DNA of 64,000 nt. It comes from Candidatus Promineofilum glycogenicum (GTDB lineage Bacteria; Chloroflexota; Anaerolineae; Promineifilales; Promineifilaceae). The stretch is taken from positions 1 through 64,000 of the forward strand of contig JADJHJ010000012.1 in the NCBI GenBank assembly GCA_016707605.1, read 5' to 3'. Both the position numbers and the translations under genes were made by a program. Below are positions 19,455 through 28,654 of this stretch, piece by piece. The notes under the pieces are model-generated. The model was not told the DNA's origin, ran no database searches, and was given only the letters and a program-made list of their open reading frames with translations. The first letter of the stretch is position 1; every line of letters begins with the position of its first letter.

Positions 19455-19729
19455 AGAGTTCGGAGATGCTCATTGATCTCCTCCAACGACGCTTCGAGGT
19501 TCTCGACCGTAATCAGGTCTTCCCAGCCAGGATGCTCAATAGCCTCACCTGTCGCAATCCGTTCTTCTAATTGCTGGATTGTTTCAACCTGATAGCGAAC
19601 TAGAATACCCAGCCGCTCCTGGAGAATCTCGCGCCGTTTTTCTAATAGAAAACGTCGCAGGGCTTGCTCCATCAACTCGGTCTCCGTCAAGCCAAAAGAG
19701 CGCGCGATGTCATTAGTCGCCAGAGTCAT
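19451..19729 (-). CDS. small coiled-coil protein, putative antitoxin
   Basis: 92 residues from ATG 19729, with AGGAG seven bases upstream. The alternative longer frame to 19783 lacks a ribosome site. The N-terminal part (NDIARSFGLTETELMEQALRRFLLEKRREI) could be a small DNA-binding or ribbon-helix-type segment. The remainder is a charged helix containing an LEERIATGEAIEHPGWEDL element seen in partners of DUF6516 proteins. The 4-nt overlap with the DUF6516 gene supports an antitoxin-toxin order. The pair lies between two DNA-repair genes. Confidence 0.7.
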   Translation of the reverse strand: MTLATNDIARSFGLTETELMEQALRRFLLEKRREILQERLGILVRYQVETIQQLEERIATGEAIEHPGWEDLITVENLEASLEEINEHLRTL

Positions 19730-19787
19730 CGACCTACTCCTGTAAGGTTGCCGCGCAGTGCATAAGCGAGCGAAGCCATACACCTTG

Positions 19788-19793
19788 AGTATA
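19788..19793 (-). promoter_or_regulatory. candidate -10 of the toxin-antitoxin-like pair
   Basis: TATACT on the minus strand, 58 bp before the antitoxin ATG and immediately after the stop of the exonuclease gene. It would give the pair its own transcript. Confidence 0.4.
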
Positions 19794-19804
19794 CCATAGC
19801 CCGC

Positions 19805-20806
19805 TTAGTCTACCTCCTCGCCCAACTGCTCACCGTTGTAGGGTGCGGCCAACTCATACGCCTCCCGCCCACTCTCGCGCAGATAGCGGGCCAGGACGGC
19901 CGTGTAGCCATGGGTCACCAGCACCCGCGACGCGCCGCTGGCGGCGATGGCCGCCAGCAGCCCCGGCCAGTCGGCGTGGTCGGACAGGACGAAGCCGCGG
20001 TCGACCGAGCGGCGGCGGCGCTGGCCGCGGACGCGCATCCAGCCGGAGGCGAAGGCGGCCGACACGTCGCCGAAGCGTCGCAGCCAGGGCGTGCCCTGGG
20101 CTGAGGTCGGGGCGATGAGCAGCGCCCGCGACCAGTCGGTGTTCGGCGGCGCGTCGCCGGCGTAGCTCCAGTCGGGCAGGGCCACGCCGCCGGCGCGGTA
20201 GGCCGTGTTCAGCCGGTGCACCGCGCCGTGGACGAAGATGGGGCCGATGGACGGATCGACGCCGGCCAGCACGCGCTGCGCCTTGCCCAGAGCGTAGGCG
20301 AAGAGGACGCTGGTGCGGCCGGCGGCCTGGTTGGCCCGCCACCAGTCGTTGATCGCGGCGAAGACCGTCTCGGCCGCCGGCCAGCGGTAGATGGGCAGGC
20401 CGAAGGTGGCCTCGGTGATGAAGGTGTCGCAGGGCACGGACTCGAACGGGGCGCAGGTGGGGTCGGGGTCGGTCTTGTAGTCGCCGCTGACGACCCACGT
20501 TTCGCCGCCATATTCCACGCGCACCTGAGCCGAGCCGAGGATGTGGCCGGCGGGGTGGAAGGAGACGGCCACGCCGTTGAGGTGGGTCGTTGCGCCGTAG
20601 GGCAGTGTCTCAATGTGGGCATCCGACCCCATGCGCAGCCGCAGGATGCCCTCGCCCGGCGCGGCGCAGAGGTAGGCGGTCGAGCCGGGGCGGGCGTGGT
20701 CGCCGTGGGCGTGGGTGATGACTGCCCGGCCGACCGGCTGCCACGGATCAACAAAGAAGTCGCCCGCGGCGCAGTAGAGACCGTGGTCGGTGTGGGTCAA
20801 TAGCAT
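19805..20806 (-). CDS. ligase-associated MBL-fold DNA exonuclease
   Basis: 333 residues. Metallo-beta-lactamase motif THAHGDHA, then HPAGHILGSAQV, VVSGDYKTDPD, ITEATFGLPIY and the C-terminal beta-CASP-type FVLSDHADWPGLL. The overall sequence matches the ligase-associated DNA damage-response exonuclease family (SNM1/Pso2-like). It would process ends of cross-linked or broken DNA before sealing by the ligase downstream at 17399-19027. The promoter -10 lies six bases upstream of the ATG (leaderless). Confidence 0.92.
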   Translation of the reverse strand: MLLTHTDHGLYCAAGDFFVDPWQPVGRAVITHAHGDHARPGSTAYLCAAPGEGILRLRMGSDAHIETLPYGATTHLNGVAVSFHPAGHILGSAQVRVEYGGETWVVSGDYKTDPDPTCAPFESVPCDTFITEATFGLPIYRWPAAETVFAAINDWWRANQAAGRTSVLFAYALGKAQRVLAGVDPSIGPIFVHGAVHRLNTAYRAGGVALPDWSYAGDAPPNTDWSRALLIAPTSAQGTPWLRRFGDVSAAFASGWMRVRGQRRRRSVDRGFVLSDHADWPGLLAAIAASGASRVLVTHGYTAVLARYLRESGREAYELAAPYNGEQLGEEVD

Positions 20807-20812
20807 CTGTGC

Positions 20813-20818
20813 ATTATA
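20813..20818 (-). promoter_or_regulatory. -10 element, leaderless start of the exonuclease gene
   Basis: TATAAT on the minus strand is followed by exactly six bases and the ATG at 20806. No Shine-Dalgarno is present. Confidence 0.55.
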
Positions 20819-20900
20819 ATTAGGAATTACGAATTAGGAATTAGGAATGAAGAGTGCCTTTAACATCTTATTCCTAATTCCTAATTCCTAATTCCTAATT
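20819..20900. repeat. heptamer-armed palindromic element (AATTAGG words)
   Basis: The left arm holds repeats of AATTAGG/AATTACG, then about 20 unrelated bases, then a right arm of four ATTCCTA words complementary to the left. The element lies between two divergent start codons, so it cannot act simply as a terminator. Confidence 0.85.
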
Positions 20901-20901
20901 T

Positions 20902-21870
20902 ATGCTCTTCGATCTTCCTCTCGATCAACTGGAAACCTACCGGCCGCCGCGTAGCGAGCCGGGGGATTTCGATGCCTTCTGGGCGGCGACGCTGGCCGAG
21001 GCGCGCGCTTACCCGCTGGAGGCGACTTTCGCGCCGGTGGACGCCGGCTTGCGGCTCATCGAAGTAGAGGACGTGACCTTTCGCGGCTACGCCGGGCAGC
21101 CGATTCGCGGCTGGTTCCTGCGTCCGCGCGGGGCGGACGGACCGCGGCCGTGCGTCGTCGAGTTCATCGGCTACGGCGGCGGGCGCGGCCACCCCCACGA
21201 CTGGCTGCTGTTCGCCGCCGCCGGCTACGCCCACTTCGTCATGGACACCCGCGGCCAGGGCAGCGCCTGGCGGCGGGGCGACACGGCCGACCCGGAGCCG
21301 GACGGCGGCAACCCGCAACTGCCCGGTTTCATGACCCGCGGTGTGCTCAGCCCCCAGACCTACTACTACCGCCGCGTCTTCACCGACGCCGTGCGGGCCA
21401 TTGAGGCGGCGCGCAGTCACCCGGCGGTGGACGGGACGAGGGTGGCCGTCAACGGCGGCAGCCAGGGGGGTGGCATCGCCCTGGCTGTGGCCGGGCTGGT
21501 GGGCGATCTGGCGGCGGCGCTGATCGACGTGCCCTTCCTGTGCCACTTCCGCCGGGCGACGACCATCACCGACGCCGATCCCTATGGCGAGATCGTCCGC
21601 TTCTGCAAGGTCCACCGCGACAAAGTAGCGACGGTCTTCAATACGCTGGACACCTTCGACGGGGTCAACTTTGCCGCCCGCGCCAACGCGCCGGCGCTGT
21701 TCTCCGTCGGGCTGATGGACGACGTCTGCCCGCCCTCGACTGTCTTCGCCGCCTACAACCACTACGCCGGGCCAAAGGGGATGCGGGTGTGGCCGTTTAA
21801 CCGGCATGAGGGAGGGGAGGGGTTTCAGACGGAAGAGAAGCTCAAGTTTCTGGCTTCGATCTGGGACTGA
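20902..21870 (+). CDS. acetyl xylan esterase / cephalosporin-C deacetylase family hydrolase
   Basis: 322 residues, the usual length for AXE1-type alpha/beta hydrolases. It starts [16 protein letters not shown] as in the family. The oxyanion-region motif is [10 protein letters not shown]. The nucleophile Ser is in [11 protein letters not shown] (about residue 190), the acid Asp in GLMDDVCPP and the His in NRHEGGEGF. The enzyme removes acetyl groups from acetylated sugars or antibiotics and is normally cytosolic; no signal peptide is visible. No Shine-Dalgarno is visible; the ATG follows directly on the AATTCCT repeat. Confidence 0.93.
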   Translation: MLFDLPLDQLETYRPPRSEPGDFDAFWAATLAEARAYPLEATFAPVDAGLRLIEVEDVTFRGYAGQPIRGWFLRPRGADGPRPCVVEFIGYGGGRGHPHDWLLFAAAGYAHFVMDTRGQGSAWRRGDTADPEPDGGNPQLPGFMTRGVLSPQTYYYRRVFTDAVRAIEAARSHPAVDGTRVAVNGGSQGGGIALAVAGLVGDLAAALIDVPFLCHFRRATTITDADPYGEIVRFCKVHRDKVATVFNTLDTFDGVNFAARANAPALFSVGLMDDVCPPSTVFAAYNHYAGPKGMRVWPFNRHEGGEGFQTEEKLKFLASIWD

Positions 21871-22000
21871 ACCCGCATACCGGCTTTGTTGATTCTCTCC
21901 CCGGTCACACTGGTGATCGTCCATGTCGGACGCGTAATGCCCGGCGCTTATTTCGACGCACCGGCCAAATGGGGCTATGCTTGTGTTGGAGGGTGTCGCA

Positions 22001-24940
22001 ATGCCAATCAAGCCGGGCGAGGTTCTGCACCAGCGCTATCGCATTGAGAAGTCCATTGGCGCCGGAGGGTATGGCGAGGTCTATCTGGCCCGTGACCTGA
22101 GTCTCGGAGTGTTTGTCGCTTTGAAGCGCAATCTGGACCCCAGTCTAGTGGCGCAGGAGCAGTTTCAGAAAGAGGCCAAGCTGCTGGCGGGCCTGAAGCA
22201 CCCCAATCTGCCGCGTGTTTCGCACCACTTCGTTGTCGCTACCGGCGAGCAGTATCTGGTGATGGATTACATCGCCGGGGAAAACCTTGACAGTCTGATG
22301 CGCAGGCGCGGCAAACTGCCCCCAAGAGAAGTGTTCCGATACGCCTATCAGGTCTGTGACGCGCTAACCTATCTCCATTCGCAAATGCCGCCCATCATCC
22401 ATCGCGATATCAAGCCGGCCAACATCATCATCACAGATCAGGGCCAGGCAATGCTGGTTGATTTCGGTATCTTCAAGTGGTTTGATCCGCAGGGCATGAC
22501 TACCAAAGGAGCCCGAGCGGTCACGTCCGGCTACAGCCCCCCGGAACAGTATGGCATCGGTCAGACCGACGGGCGTAGCGACATCTACGCCCTTGGCGCG
22601 ACGCTTTATGCGCTGTTGAGCGGCCAACACCCGCCCGATAGCCTTGATCTGTACTTCAAGAAGACGTCACTCCCGTCGCTTCGCTCACTCAACCCCTCGG
22701 TTAGCGAACCACTGGCGCGGGTTGTGGAATCGGCCATGGCTCTGCGACAGGAGCAGCGACCGCAGTCTGTGGGCAAATTTCGGCATCGCCTGCAAGAGGC
22801 CGAGCGGAAATTATCCCCTCCCGCGCCACAACCGCGCCCCGGCCCTGCGGATCCAGCTCCGCGACAGGCAGCGCAGCCGGGACGCGCGCCACTGATAGCA
22901 CCCGTCCCGCCACGACTATCGACGCCGCCACGGCCAGTCGCGCCACGGCCAGTCGCGCCACGCCCAGTTGCGCCAGGCCCAGTTGCACAACGCCCGGCGG
23001 CCAAACCAACAGGCAATACGAACATTAATACAGGGTTGGCTGTGTTTATGGTAATCCTCGCGCTGGCCCTAGGGGGATGGGGGCTGGCGCGCCTAATGTC
23101 GGACGACTCGGCCTCGCCGCGCTTGCCGCAACGCGCCGTTCTGGCCCCCGACAACGTTTCCGGCCTGGCAGTGCTTCAGCAGTGGGGCCGTGGCGTGGTC
23201 AACGGGATCGCCTATTCGCCCGATGGCGAGCGGTTGGCCGTGGCCGCGTCGCACACCGTCTCGATCTACGAGGCGGCGTCGTTGGAGCACGTGGCTGACT
23301 ATTGGGTTAATCTCGCAGCAACCAGTATCGCCTTTGCGCCGGGCAACGAAGCCCTCGCTGCCGGTCTGCTGGATGGGCGCATCCTGCTATGGTCGTCGTG
23401 GGAGCAAGCGCCGCTCGAACTGCCCGGGCACGGTGGGTTTGTGTCCAGTCTGGCCTTCACGCCCAACGGAGGGCTGCTACTGGCCGGCTATGGCGACGGC
23501 CGTGTCTACCTGTGGCGCGTGGCTGATGGGACGCAGATCAACTTGGCCGAGGGGATCGACGCGGTCTATGCTGTCGCCGCGTCGCCCGACGGACATTGGC
23601 TGGCCAGTGGCGGCGCGGATGGGACACTTCGTCTGTGGGATGCGCGGACAGCCGCCCCACTGACCTCCCTGGTCGCCTATGAAAAGGATGCGCTGGCGCT
23701 GGCCTTCTCGCCCGACAGCACGATACTGGCTTCCAGCGGCGACGGAGGGGTGGTCAACCTGATGCGAATGGCCGACAACGCACGGTTGGCGATGCTATCC
23801 GACACAAAGTCTCCGGTTCACACGATCGCCTTTTCATCCGACGAGAACGACGAGACAACTCTGGCGCTGGGCCTGGCCGATGGCAGCGTACGCCTGTGGA
23901 CGCCTGGAGAGGGAGGGGCGCGGTCATTTGTCCCCGACGCCCACGCCGGCAGCGTCAACACGGTCGCCTTCGCCCCGGACGGCCGGACCCTGGCCTCCTC
24001 CTCCGGTAACGACACGGTACGCCTGTGGCGCGTCTCCGACGGCCAGAACCTGGCCTCGTCCAATAACTACCTGGGCTGGGTCTATGACCTGGCGTTCGCG
24101 CCTGACGGTGCGCACGTAGCCGCCGCGTTGAGTGACCGGAGGGTGGCCCGCTTTAGACTGACGGAAGGGGATGGCCTGCCGAACCTTACCCGCCACGCCA
24201 AGGCGGTGCGCAGTGTGGCCTTCGCGCCGAACGGGCTGGCCATCATCACCGGCAGCGAGGATAGGCTGGTACGGCTGTGGGAGTCGGCTACAGGGGACGT
24301 GCTCCACCTAATGTCGGCCATCGACCTGGGCGTCGTCAACAGTGTCGCCGTTGCCCCAGATGGGGCGACGGCGGCTTCCGGGTCAGACGACGGCGCGGTC
24401 CGGCTGTGGCGCGTGGCCGATGGGGCGCTGTTGGAGACGTTACCAAGCTTTGCCACGCCTATCTGGTGCGTTGCCTTCAGCCCCGACGGCAGCCGGCTGG
24501 CGATAGGGTTAGAGAATGGGTCTATCCAGGTGTGGAATCTGCTAGAACAGGGCCTTCAACGCACCCTTCAACTAGAAGGGCCGGGGGCCGTGCGCAGGGT
24601 CGCCTTCAGTCCCGATGGCGCGACGCTGGCCTCGGTGTGGGACGGCGGCTCGGTCGATCTGTGGTCAATGGCCGACGGCTCGCGCCGGCCGTGGAACATC
24701 GCTCCGGCCAAGCCACTCAGCCTGGCCTTTGCGCCGGACGGACAACTGTTGGTGGTTGGACTGGATGACGGGACGGCTGTCGGCAATATCCTTGTGTGGC
24801 CTGTGTCCGGCAACACGCCTTTGCCCAATATTCCCGCGCACCGCGGAGCGGTGACGGCCGTGGCCTTCTCCGGCGACGGCACAACCCTCGCCACCGGCGG
24901 AATGGATGGCGTTGTGCGGCTGTGGGGGGTGGAGGAGTAG
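22001..24940 (+). CDS. membrane Ser/Thr protein kinase with C-terminal WD40 propeller
   Basis: 979 residues from ATG 22001, preceded by GGAGGG at the right distance. Kinase domain, residues about 13-265: glycine loop IGAGGYGEVY, Lys in FVALKRN, HRDIKPANII catalytic loop, VDFGIF for DFG, and GYSPPEQYG in the activation segment. A Pro/Arg/Ala-rich juxtamembrane linker follows, containing repeated VAPRP units, then one transmembrane helix (LAVFMVILALALGGWGLA). The extracytoplasmic part carries about 13 WD40 repeats (for example LAFSPDSTILASSGDGGVVNL), enough for one or two propellers. The WD40 part likely senses or binds a partner outside the cell, or the topology could be reversed. The gene is monocistronic. 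Confidence 0.93.
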   Translation: MPIKPGEVLHQRYRIEKSIGAGGYGEVYLARDLSLGVFVALKRNLDPSLVAQEQFQKEAKLLAGLKHPNLPRVSHHFVVATGEQYLVMDYIAGENLDSLMRRRGKLPPREVFRYAYQVCDALTYLHSQMPPIIHRDIKPANIIITDQGQAMLVDFGIFKWFDPQGMTTKGARAVTSGYSPPEQYGIGQTDGRSDIYALGATLYALLSGQHPPDSLDLYFKKTSLPSLRSLNPSVSEPLARVVESAMALRQEQRPQSVGKFRHRLQEAERKLSPPAPQPRPGPADPAPRQAAQPGRAPLIAPVPPRLSTPPRPVAPRPVAPRPVAPGPVAQRPAAKPTGNTNINTGLAVFMVILALALGGWGLARLMSDDSASPRLPQRAVLAPDNVSGLAVLQQWGRGVVNGIAYSPDGERLAVAASHTVSIYEAASLEHVADYWVNLAATSIAFAPGNEALAAGLLDGRILLWSSWEQAPLELPGHGGFVSSLAFTPNGGLLLAGYGDGRVYLWRVADGTQINLAEGIDAVYAVAASPDGHWLASGGADGTLRLWDARTAAPLTSLVAYEKDALALAFSPDSTILASSGDGGVVNLMRMADNARLAMLSDTKSPVHTIAFSSDENDETTLALGLADGSVRLWTPGEGGARSFVPDAHAGSVNTVAFAPDGRTLASSSGNDTVRLWRVSDGQNLASSNNYLGWVYDLAFAPDGAHVAAALSDRRVARFRLTEGDGLPNLTRHAKAVRSVAFAPNGLAIITGSEDRLVRLWESATGDVLHLMSAIDLGVVNSVAVAPDGATAASGSDDGAVRLWRVADGALLETLPSFATPIWCVAFSPDGSRLAIGLENGSIQVWNLLEQGLQRTLQLEGPGAVRRVAFSPDGATLASVWDGGSVDLWSMADGSRRPWNIAPAKPLSLAFAPDGQLLVVGLDDGTAVGNILVWPVSGNTPLPNIPAHRGAVTAVAFSGDGTTLATGGMDGVVRLWGVEE

Positions 24941-24954
24941 GGGCAGTGGGTCAG

Positions 24955-25037
24955 TAGGTCAGTAGGTCAGTAGGTCAGTCGTCAGTCGTCACTCGCCACT
25001 CGCCACTCGTCACTGGCCACTCGTCACTCGTCACTCG
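24955..25037. repeat. heptamer repeat element (GTCACTC words) between convergent genes
   Basis: The words run GTCAGTAG (8 bp), GTCAGTC, then GTCACTC/GCCACTC many times. It fills the gap between the converging kinase and ParB-like genes and reaches the ParB-like stop codon. Confidence 0.8.
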
Positions 25038-26150
25038 TCACTTCCTTCCAACGCCTTCATCAACGACGCCACGTCATCCCGAATGAGGCGCAGCAGGCGC
25101 AGGAGTTCGCGGCGCTCGGCGGCGGTCAACCCTTGCCGGTCGACGCGGGCCAGGTGGCCGCGCACCCAGTCCAGCCGTTCGATGCTCGTCGGGCGGCCGA
25201 CGCGGGCAGGCATAATTCCGCTGGGGTCGGCGGCGCGCGTGTCGCTGCTGTCTCCTTCGCCGGCGGGGAAGCGGGGGGGCGGGGGGGCGGGGGAGACGCC
25301 CGCGACCGGGTCGGTGCTGGCCGCCTGTTGCAGCAGCCGGGTGGCCGCGGCCACGGTCATGTCCGGGGCCTCGCGCAGCAGCCGGGCAATGGGGCGCACG
25401 TCGGCCTGGCTCAGTTCGCCGGCCATGCGCGCTCGGTGGAGCGAACGTTGCTGGACGGCGGTCAACCCCTGATAGACGCGCGTGTCGCGCTCGCTCAGCA
25501 CGCCGCCGCGCACGGCGTCCTTGATCTCTTCCGGCAAGTCCAGCAGTTGGATGAGCTGGTGAATGCGCTGGCGGGAGTAGCCGAGACGGCCGCCGACCTT
25601 GGCCCAGGTCACCTTGCCCGCCCACGGCTCATCCTTCACCTCGCCGCCGCCCGCGCCGCGGTCGCGCCGCGTCGCGTCGACCTCTTCCTGCATCAGCTTG
25701 CGCAGCCGCAGCAGCGCCGCCGCCCGGTCGACGTCGTTCAGGTCTTCGCGCTGGATGTTCTCCACCACCTGGCGGACGAAGCGCGTCACCTCGTCGTAGT
25801 TGCGGCGGCGGACGACGGCCGGGATCGTCTCCAGCCCGGCCAGTTGCGCCGCCCGCCAGCGCCGCTCGCCGTGGACGATCAGGTAGCGGCCGGGCGAGGA
25901 CTGGGTGACTTCGATGGGCTGGATGACGCCGTCCTGGCGGATGCTGTCCGACAGTTCGCGCAGAGCGTCCTCGTTGAAGACGCTGCGCGGCTGGTCGGGG
26001 TCGGGGTCGATGGCGTCGAGGCGGACGGCCAGCAGTTGCAGCCCGGCGGCCTGCTCCACGTCGCCCGTCGGTGGCGAACAGCCGTTCCAGTTCGCCGCCG
26101 CGCGGCTGGATGGGTTGGGACAGATTGATTGGGGTGCGTTTCTTGACCAT
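25031..26150 (-). CDS. ParB/Spo0J-like DNA-binding protein, frameshifted near its N terminus
   Basis: ATG 26150 begins VKKRTPINLSQPIQPRGGELERLFATDG; one extra G in the run at 26064-26066 then shifts the frame, after which the protein reads DVEQAAGLQLLAVRLDAIDP. ParB N-terminal nuclease-like fold: DPDQPRSVFNEDALRELSDSI, GVIQPIEV, YLIVHGERRWRAAQLAG (the GERR nucleotide-binding box). HTH region: KVGGRLGYSRQRIHQLIQLLDLP. The C terminus is divergent, with a Pro-rich linker and a helical end. No ParA is nearby. It lies 7 nt after the EAD-domain gene in one operon, so a role in a conflict or regulatory system is more likely than chromosome partition. Confidence 0.85.
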
Positions 26151-26157
26151 CGCGTAT

Positions 26158-27678
26158 TTAGTGAACGAGCAAATGGGGCCGGTCGCGCATGACACGCTCG
26201 ACGAGCGCCGCCAGCAGCCCGCGCCGCTTGCAAAAGAGAACCAGTTCGCGCGCCTTGGCCGCCTGGCCTTCGCCGGGCAGGTCTTCATAGTCGAGATTGA
26301 GTTCCAGGCACAGGTCGCGCAACTCGCTGTCGCTATAGCCGCTATCGAGCGCGTCGCGCAATGTCTTCAAGTTGACCTCGCCTTCGGCTAACGGTTGGCT
26401 GACAGTGGTCATCACCAGCCCGGCGCGCGGCGCGGCGGTCATGCCGGCGGCGGGGGCCGTTGTGCCGCCCGCCTCCGTGCGCAGGCGCGTCGAGCCGATC
26501 CAGTCCGTCTCCTGGTAGACGGTGATGACGACGCTGAGCGGGCCGGGGCGGCGGGGGGTCAATTGGAAGTAGACCGTCGGGCCGTCCTGGCCGGGCAGGA
26601 GACGCACCGGCCGCGTGTCGCCGCCGTGGATGTCGCAGTCGGGCGCGGCGACCTGAATGCGCAAGGCCAGGAAGAGCGCGCCGGCAGGCATGACGGCGGC
26701 GAATGGGGCGCTGTCGCGCAGGGACAGGTCAGCCGGGGCCGACAGCGGCGGCGAATCGGCGCGGCGGACGGCGACGAGCAGGTCGAACGGCAGGCCGGTC
26801 GTTACTTGCGGCGGCGCGGCGGCGTCGAGGCGCAGGGGGACAATGGCGGCCGGGGCGGGCGGCTGTGGGGTTGGCGCGGGTGGCTCCGGCGCTGGGGCGA
26901 CGACGGGCGGCGGCTCTGGCGCGGGCGGCAACGTAGGTGGCTCGGCCGCCATTTCTTCGACGATCTCGCCAATGCTCTCCAGTCCGCCGCTTTCACCCGC
27001 GTCTTGTGGCTCGGCCGCTGCCGGCTCCTCCGGGCCGGCGCTCTCGGCCAGGTCGTCGCGGCCGGCGTGCTGTGGACGCCAGGAGAAGAGGAGCGTGTAG
27101 CCGTCGGCGGCCAGGACTTCGCCGTCCACGATGCGGCTAAGGCCGTCGCGGGCCAGGGCGTCGACCAGGGCGGCCATCGCCTGGCGCAGGTAGCTGGGAG
27201 GCGGAGTTGCGGTCTGCTGCTGGTGGAGCTGGGTCGCCTGCTGATAGGTCGGGTTAGCGAAGGCATCGCGCCGGGCGACTTCGGCCGAAGCCGCCGCCCA
27301 GGCCGCCAACGCCTCGTCGAAGTCGCTGCGGGCCAGGATGTCGGGGGCGATGCCCGCGGCCAGGAAGGCTTCGGCCACGGCCTGCGCCCCGTCCACCTCG
27401 CCGGCGGCAGTGCGATTGAGCGCGGCAGCGGTCTGCGGGCTATCGAAGAAGCGTTTCAGGGCGGGCAGGAGGTCGTAGTCGGCCGGAACGGCCGCGGACA
27501 GGCGCGTGATAAAGGCCACGACGCCGGGGGCCAGGTTGCCGGTCAACTGCGCCTCGTACTGTGCCCACTCCGGTCCGCCGCTCAACGGCAGTTCGTAGCG
27601 GCGAGCGTAGTCGGCGGCCAGGTGATGGGCCAGAGCGCCGGTCAGATTCAGAATAGTCTGCGCATCCAGATCAGACAT
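26158..27678 (-). CDS. EAD-type adaptor protein with beta-sandwich and C-terminal effector-associated domain
   Basis: 506 residues. The N-terminal 200 are helical and unrecognised (LNLTGALAHHLAADYARRYEL). A Pro/Ala/Glu linker follows (about 225-300). A beta-rich domain (LRLDAAAPPQVTTGLPFDLLVAVRR ... ALRIQVAAPDCDIHGGDTRPV ... GPLSVVITVYQETDWIGS) resembles the beta-sandwich found beside EADs in bacterial STAND/CHAT proteins. The C terminus (LKTLRDALDSGYSDSELRDLCLELNLDYEDLPGEGQAAKARELV) matches the death-like effector-associated domain 7 pattern. Such domains couple sensors to effectors in bacterial conflict systems. No NTPase or protease partner is adjacent; the partner may be elsewhere. It shares an operon with the ParB-like gene. 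Confidence 0.75.
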   Translation of the reverse strand: MSDLDAQTILNLTGALAHHLAADYARRYELPLSGGPEWAQYEAQLTGNLAPGVVAFITRLSAAVPADYDLLPALKRFFDSPQTAAALNRTAAGEVDGAQAVAEAFLAAGIAPDILARSDFDEALAAWAAASAEVARRDAFANPTYQQATQLHQQQTATPPPSYLRQAMAALVDALARDGLSRIVDGEVLAADGYTLLFSWRPQHAGRDDLAESAGPEEPAAAEPQDAGESGGLESIGEIVEEMAAEPPTLPPAPEPPPVVAPAPEPPAPTPQPPAPAAIVPLRLDAAAPPQVTTGLPFDLLVAVRRADSPPLSAPADLSLRDSAPFAAVMPAGALFLALRIQVAAPDCDIHGGDTRPVRLLPGQDGPTVYFQLTPRRPGPLSVVITVYQETDWIGSTRLRTEAGGTTAPAAGMTAAPRAGLVMTTVSQPLAEGEVNLKTLRDALDSGYSDSELRDLCLELNLDYEDLPGEGQAAKARELVLFCKRRGLLAALVERVMRDRPHLLVH

Positions 27679-27732
27679 GGGCCTCAGTGCGCGGTCGGGA
27701 AACGAACCGACCGTGCACTGAGGCCCATTATA
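27679..27732 (-). promoter_or_regulatory. promoter -10 plus 20-bp inverted repeat filling the 5' UTR of the EAD-ParB operon
   Basis: TATAAT on the minus strand (27732-27727) abuts an inverted repeat: arms 27679-27698 and 27707-27726, with one G-T mismatch and an 8-base loop. The arm nearest the gene ends exactly at the ATG (27678). It may be an operator for the ParB-like protein or an RNA hairpin controlling translation. Confidence 0.75.
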
Positions 27733-27834
27733 ACCAAACGCGCCAGCAGCGCGAAGAAGGGGGAAATCGGACAGGGCGGAGGTGGGGCCAACCCGCTTAT
27801 CAGCCGCGGAGACCCCCCTTAGCGCCCGCCGCGC

Positions 27835-28086
27835 TTAGACGCGCTGAGCCTTAAACCATGAGAGGACAATTCCAAGAAACGCCCCAATGCCGGCCAGTAG
27901 TCCCTGAAAGGCCAGCGGCCCCAGCTCAAAGCCCGCCGCCCACGCCTCCGGCAGTAACCCGCCAACGATGGCCAGCGACAGGGCCAGCCCGCCGGCCATG
28001 CCGTAGATGGAACCGACCAGCAGGGTGATCGGCAGCGATGGGGTGGGCCGCACAGCGACCCGGCTTGTAGTCGTCTCTCGCCTCAT
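27835..28086 (-). CDS. small two-TM membrane protein
   Basis: 83 residues: a short Arg/Thr-rich cytosolic N terminus, then hydrophobic segments LPITLLVGSIYGMAGGLALSL and LAFQGLLAGIGAFLGIVLS joined by a short loop, and a basic end (FKAQRV). Family unknown. It resembles in size and topology the next gene upstream (28167-28418), and both run in the same direction with an 80-bp gap, so they may be distant paralogues or subunits. Confidence 0.65.
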   Translation of the reverse strand: MRRETTTSRVAVRPTPSLPITLLVGSIYGMAGGLALSLAIVGGLLPEAWAAGFELGPLAFQGLLAGIGAFLGIVLSWFKAQRV

Positions 28087-28166
28087 GCCCTTGTCTCCTA
28101 ACGGCTGGTTGCCCCGGAGTGTCTCAAGCTCCGGCGACAGTTAATTGCGGCGCGATGCGCCGCGCC

Positions 28167-28418
28167 TTATCGTGGGCTACGCACCAGTAGACCACCAATG
28201 AACAGCCCCAACAGCGCCCCAACTACTTGCAGGGTCAGTCCCAACGTCGAGAACGCTGACGTTCCTTCGGGCAGATACGCGGCCGCTAACGATATGACCG
28301 CCGTACCCAACAAAAAGCCGACGATTGCCCCCATGACCGGCGTGATCCAGCGATAGCTGCGTCGGGCGGGCGCTGGTGCGCGGCCGATACTCTCTTCATA
28401 CTCATCTGTACGCGCCAT
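28167..28418 (-). CDS. small two-TM membrane protein
   Basis: 83 residues from ATG 28418, which has GGAGG six bases upstream; the TTG at 28424 is a weaker alternative. A charged N terminus (ARTDEYEESIGRAPAPARR) is followed by VMGAIVGFLLGTAVISLAAAYL and LQVVGALLGLFIGGLLV. No enzymatic motif. It is probably co-transcribed with the similar protein downstream. Confidence 0.65.
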   Translation of the reverse strand: MARTDEYEESIGRAPAPARRSYRWITPVMGAIVGFLLGTAVISLAAAYLPEGTSAFSTLGLTLQVVGALLGLFIGGLLVRSPR

Positions 28419-28550
28419 AATCAACCTCCCATTGCGCCGCTGTGCTGCTTCTCATCTCCATCACAAGCTGACGATGTTGCTTGTTGGTGCGGCGTTCTGT
28501 TTCAATTCAATCGATAGCCACAGGATAATGGAGTGGTGCGGCGATCACCA

Positions 28551-28566
28551 TATACCGGGGTATAAT
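28551..28566 (+). promoter_or_regulatory. -10 element overlapped by a short inverted repeat
   Basis: TATAAT (28561-28566) overlaps the inverted repeat TATACC-GG-GGTATA (28551-28564). It is placed about 90 bp before the S51-like gene; an operator is possible. Confidence 0.35.
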
Positions 28567-28654
28567 CAGGGATATAGGCGGCGATAGATTCGCGCCGCGG
28601 GCGTTGCCCGCTTACACCGACCCTGACCAATTCCATAGCCCGGAGGTACTTCCC

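Noticed and set aside
25031..26150. Chromosomal or plasmid partition parB
   Set aside because: No parA, no replication genes, and co-transcription with an EAD protein. A 20-bp inverted repeat is present but only once.
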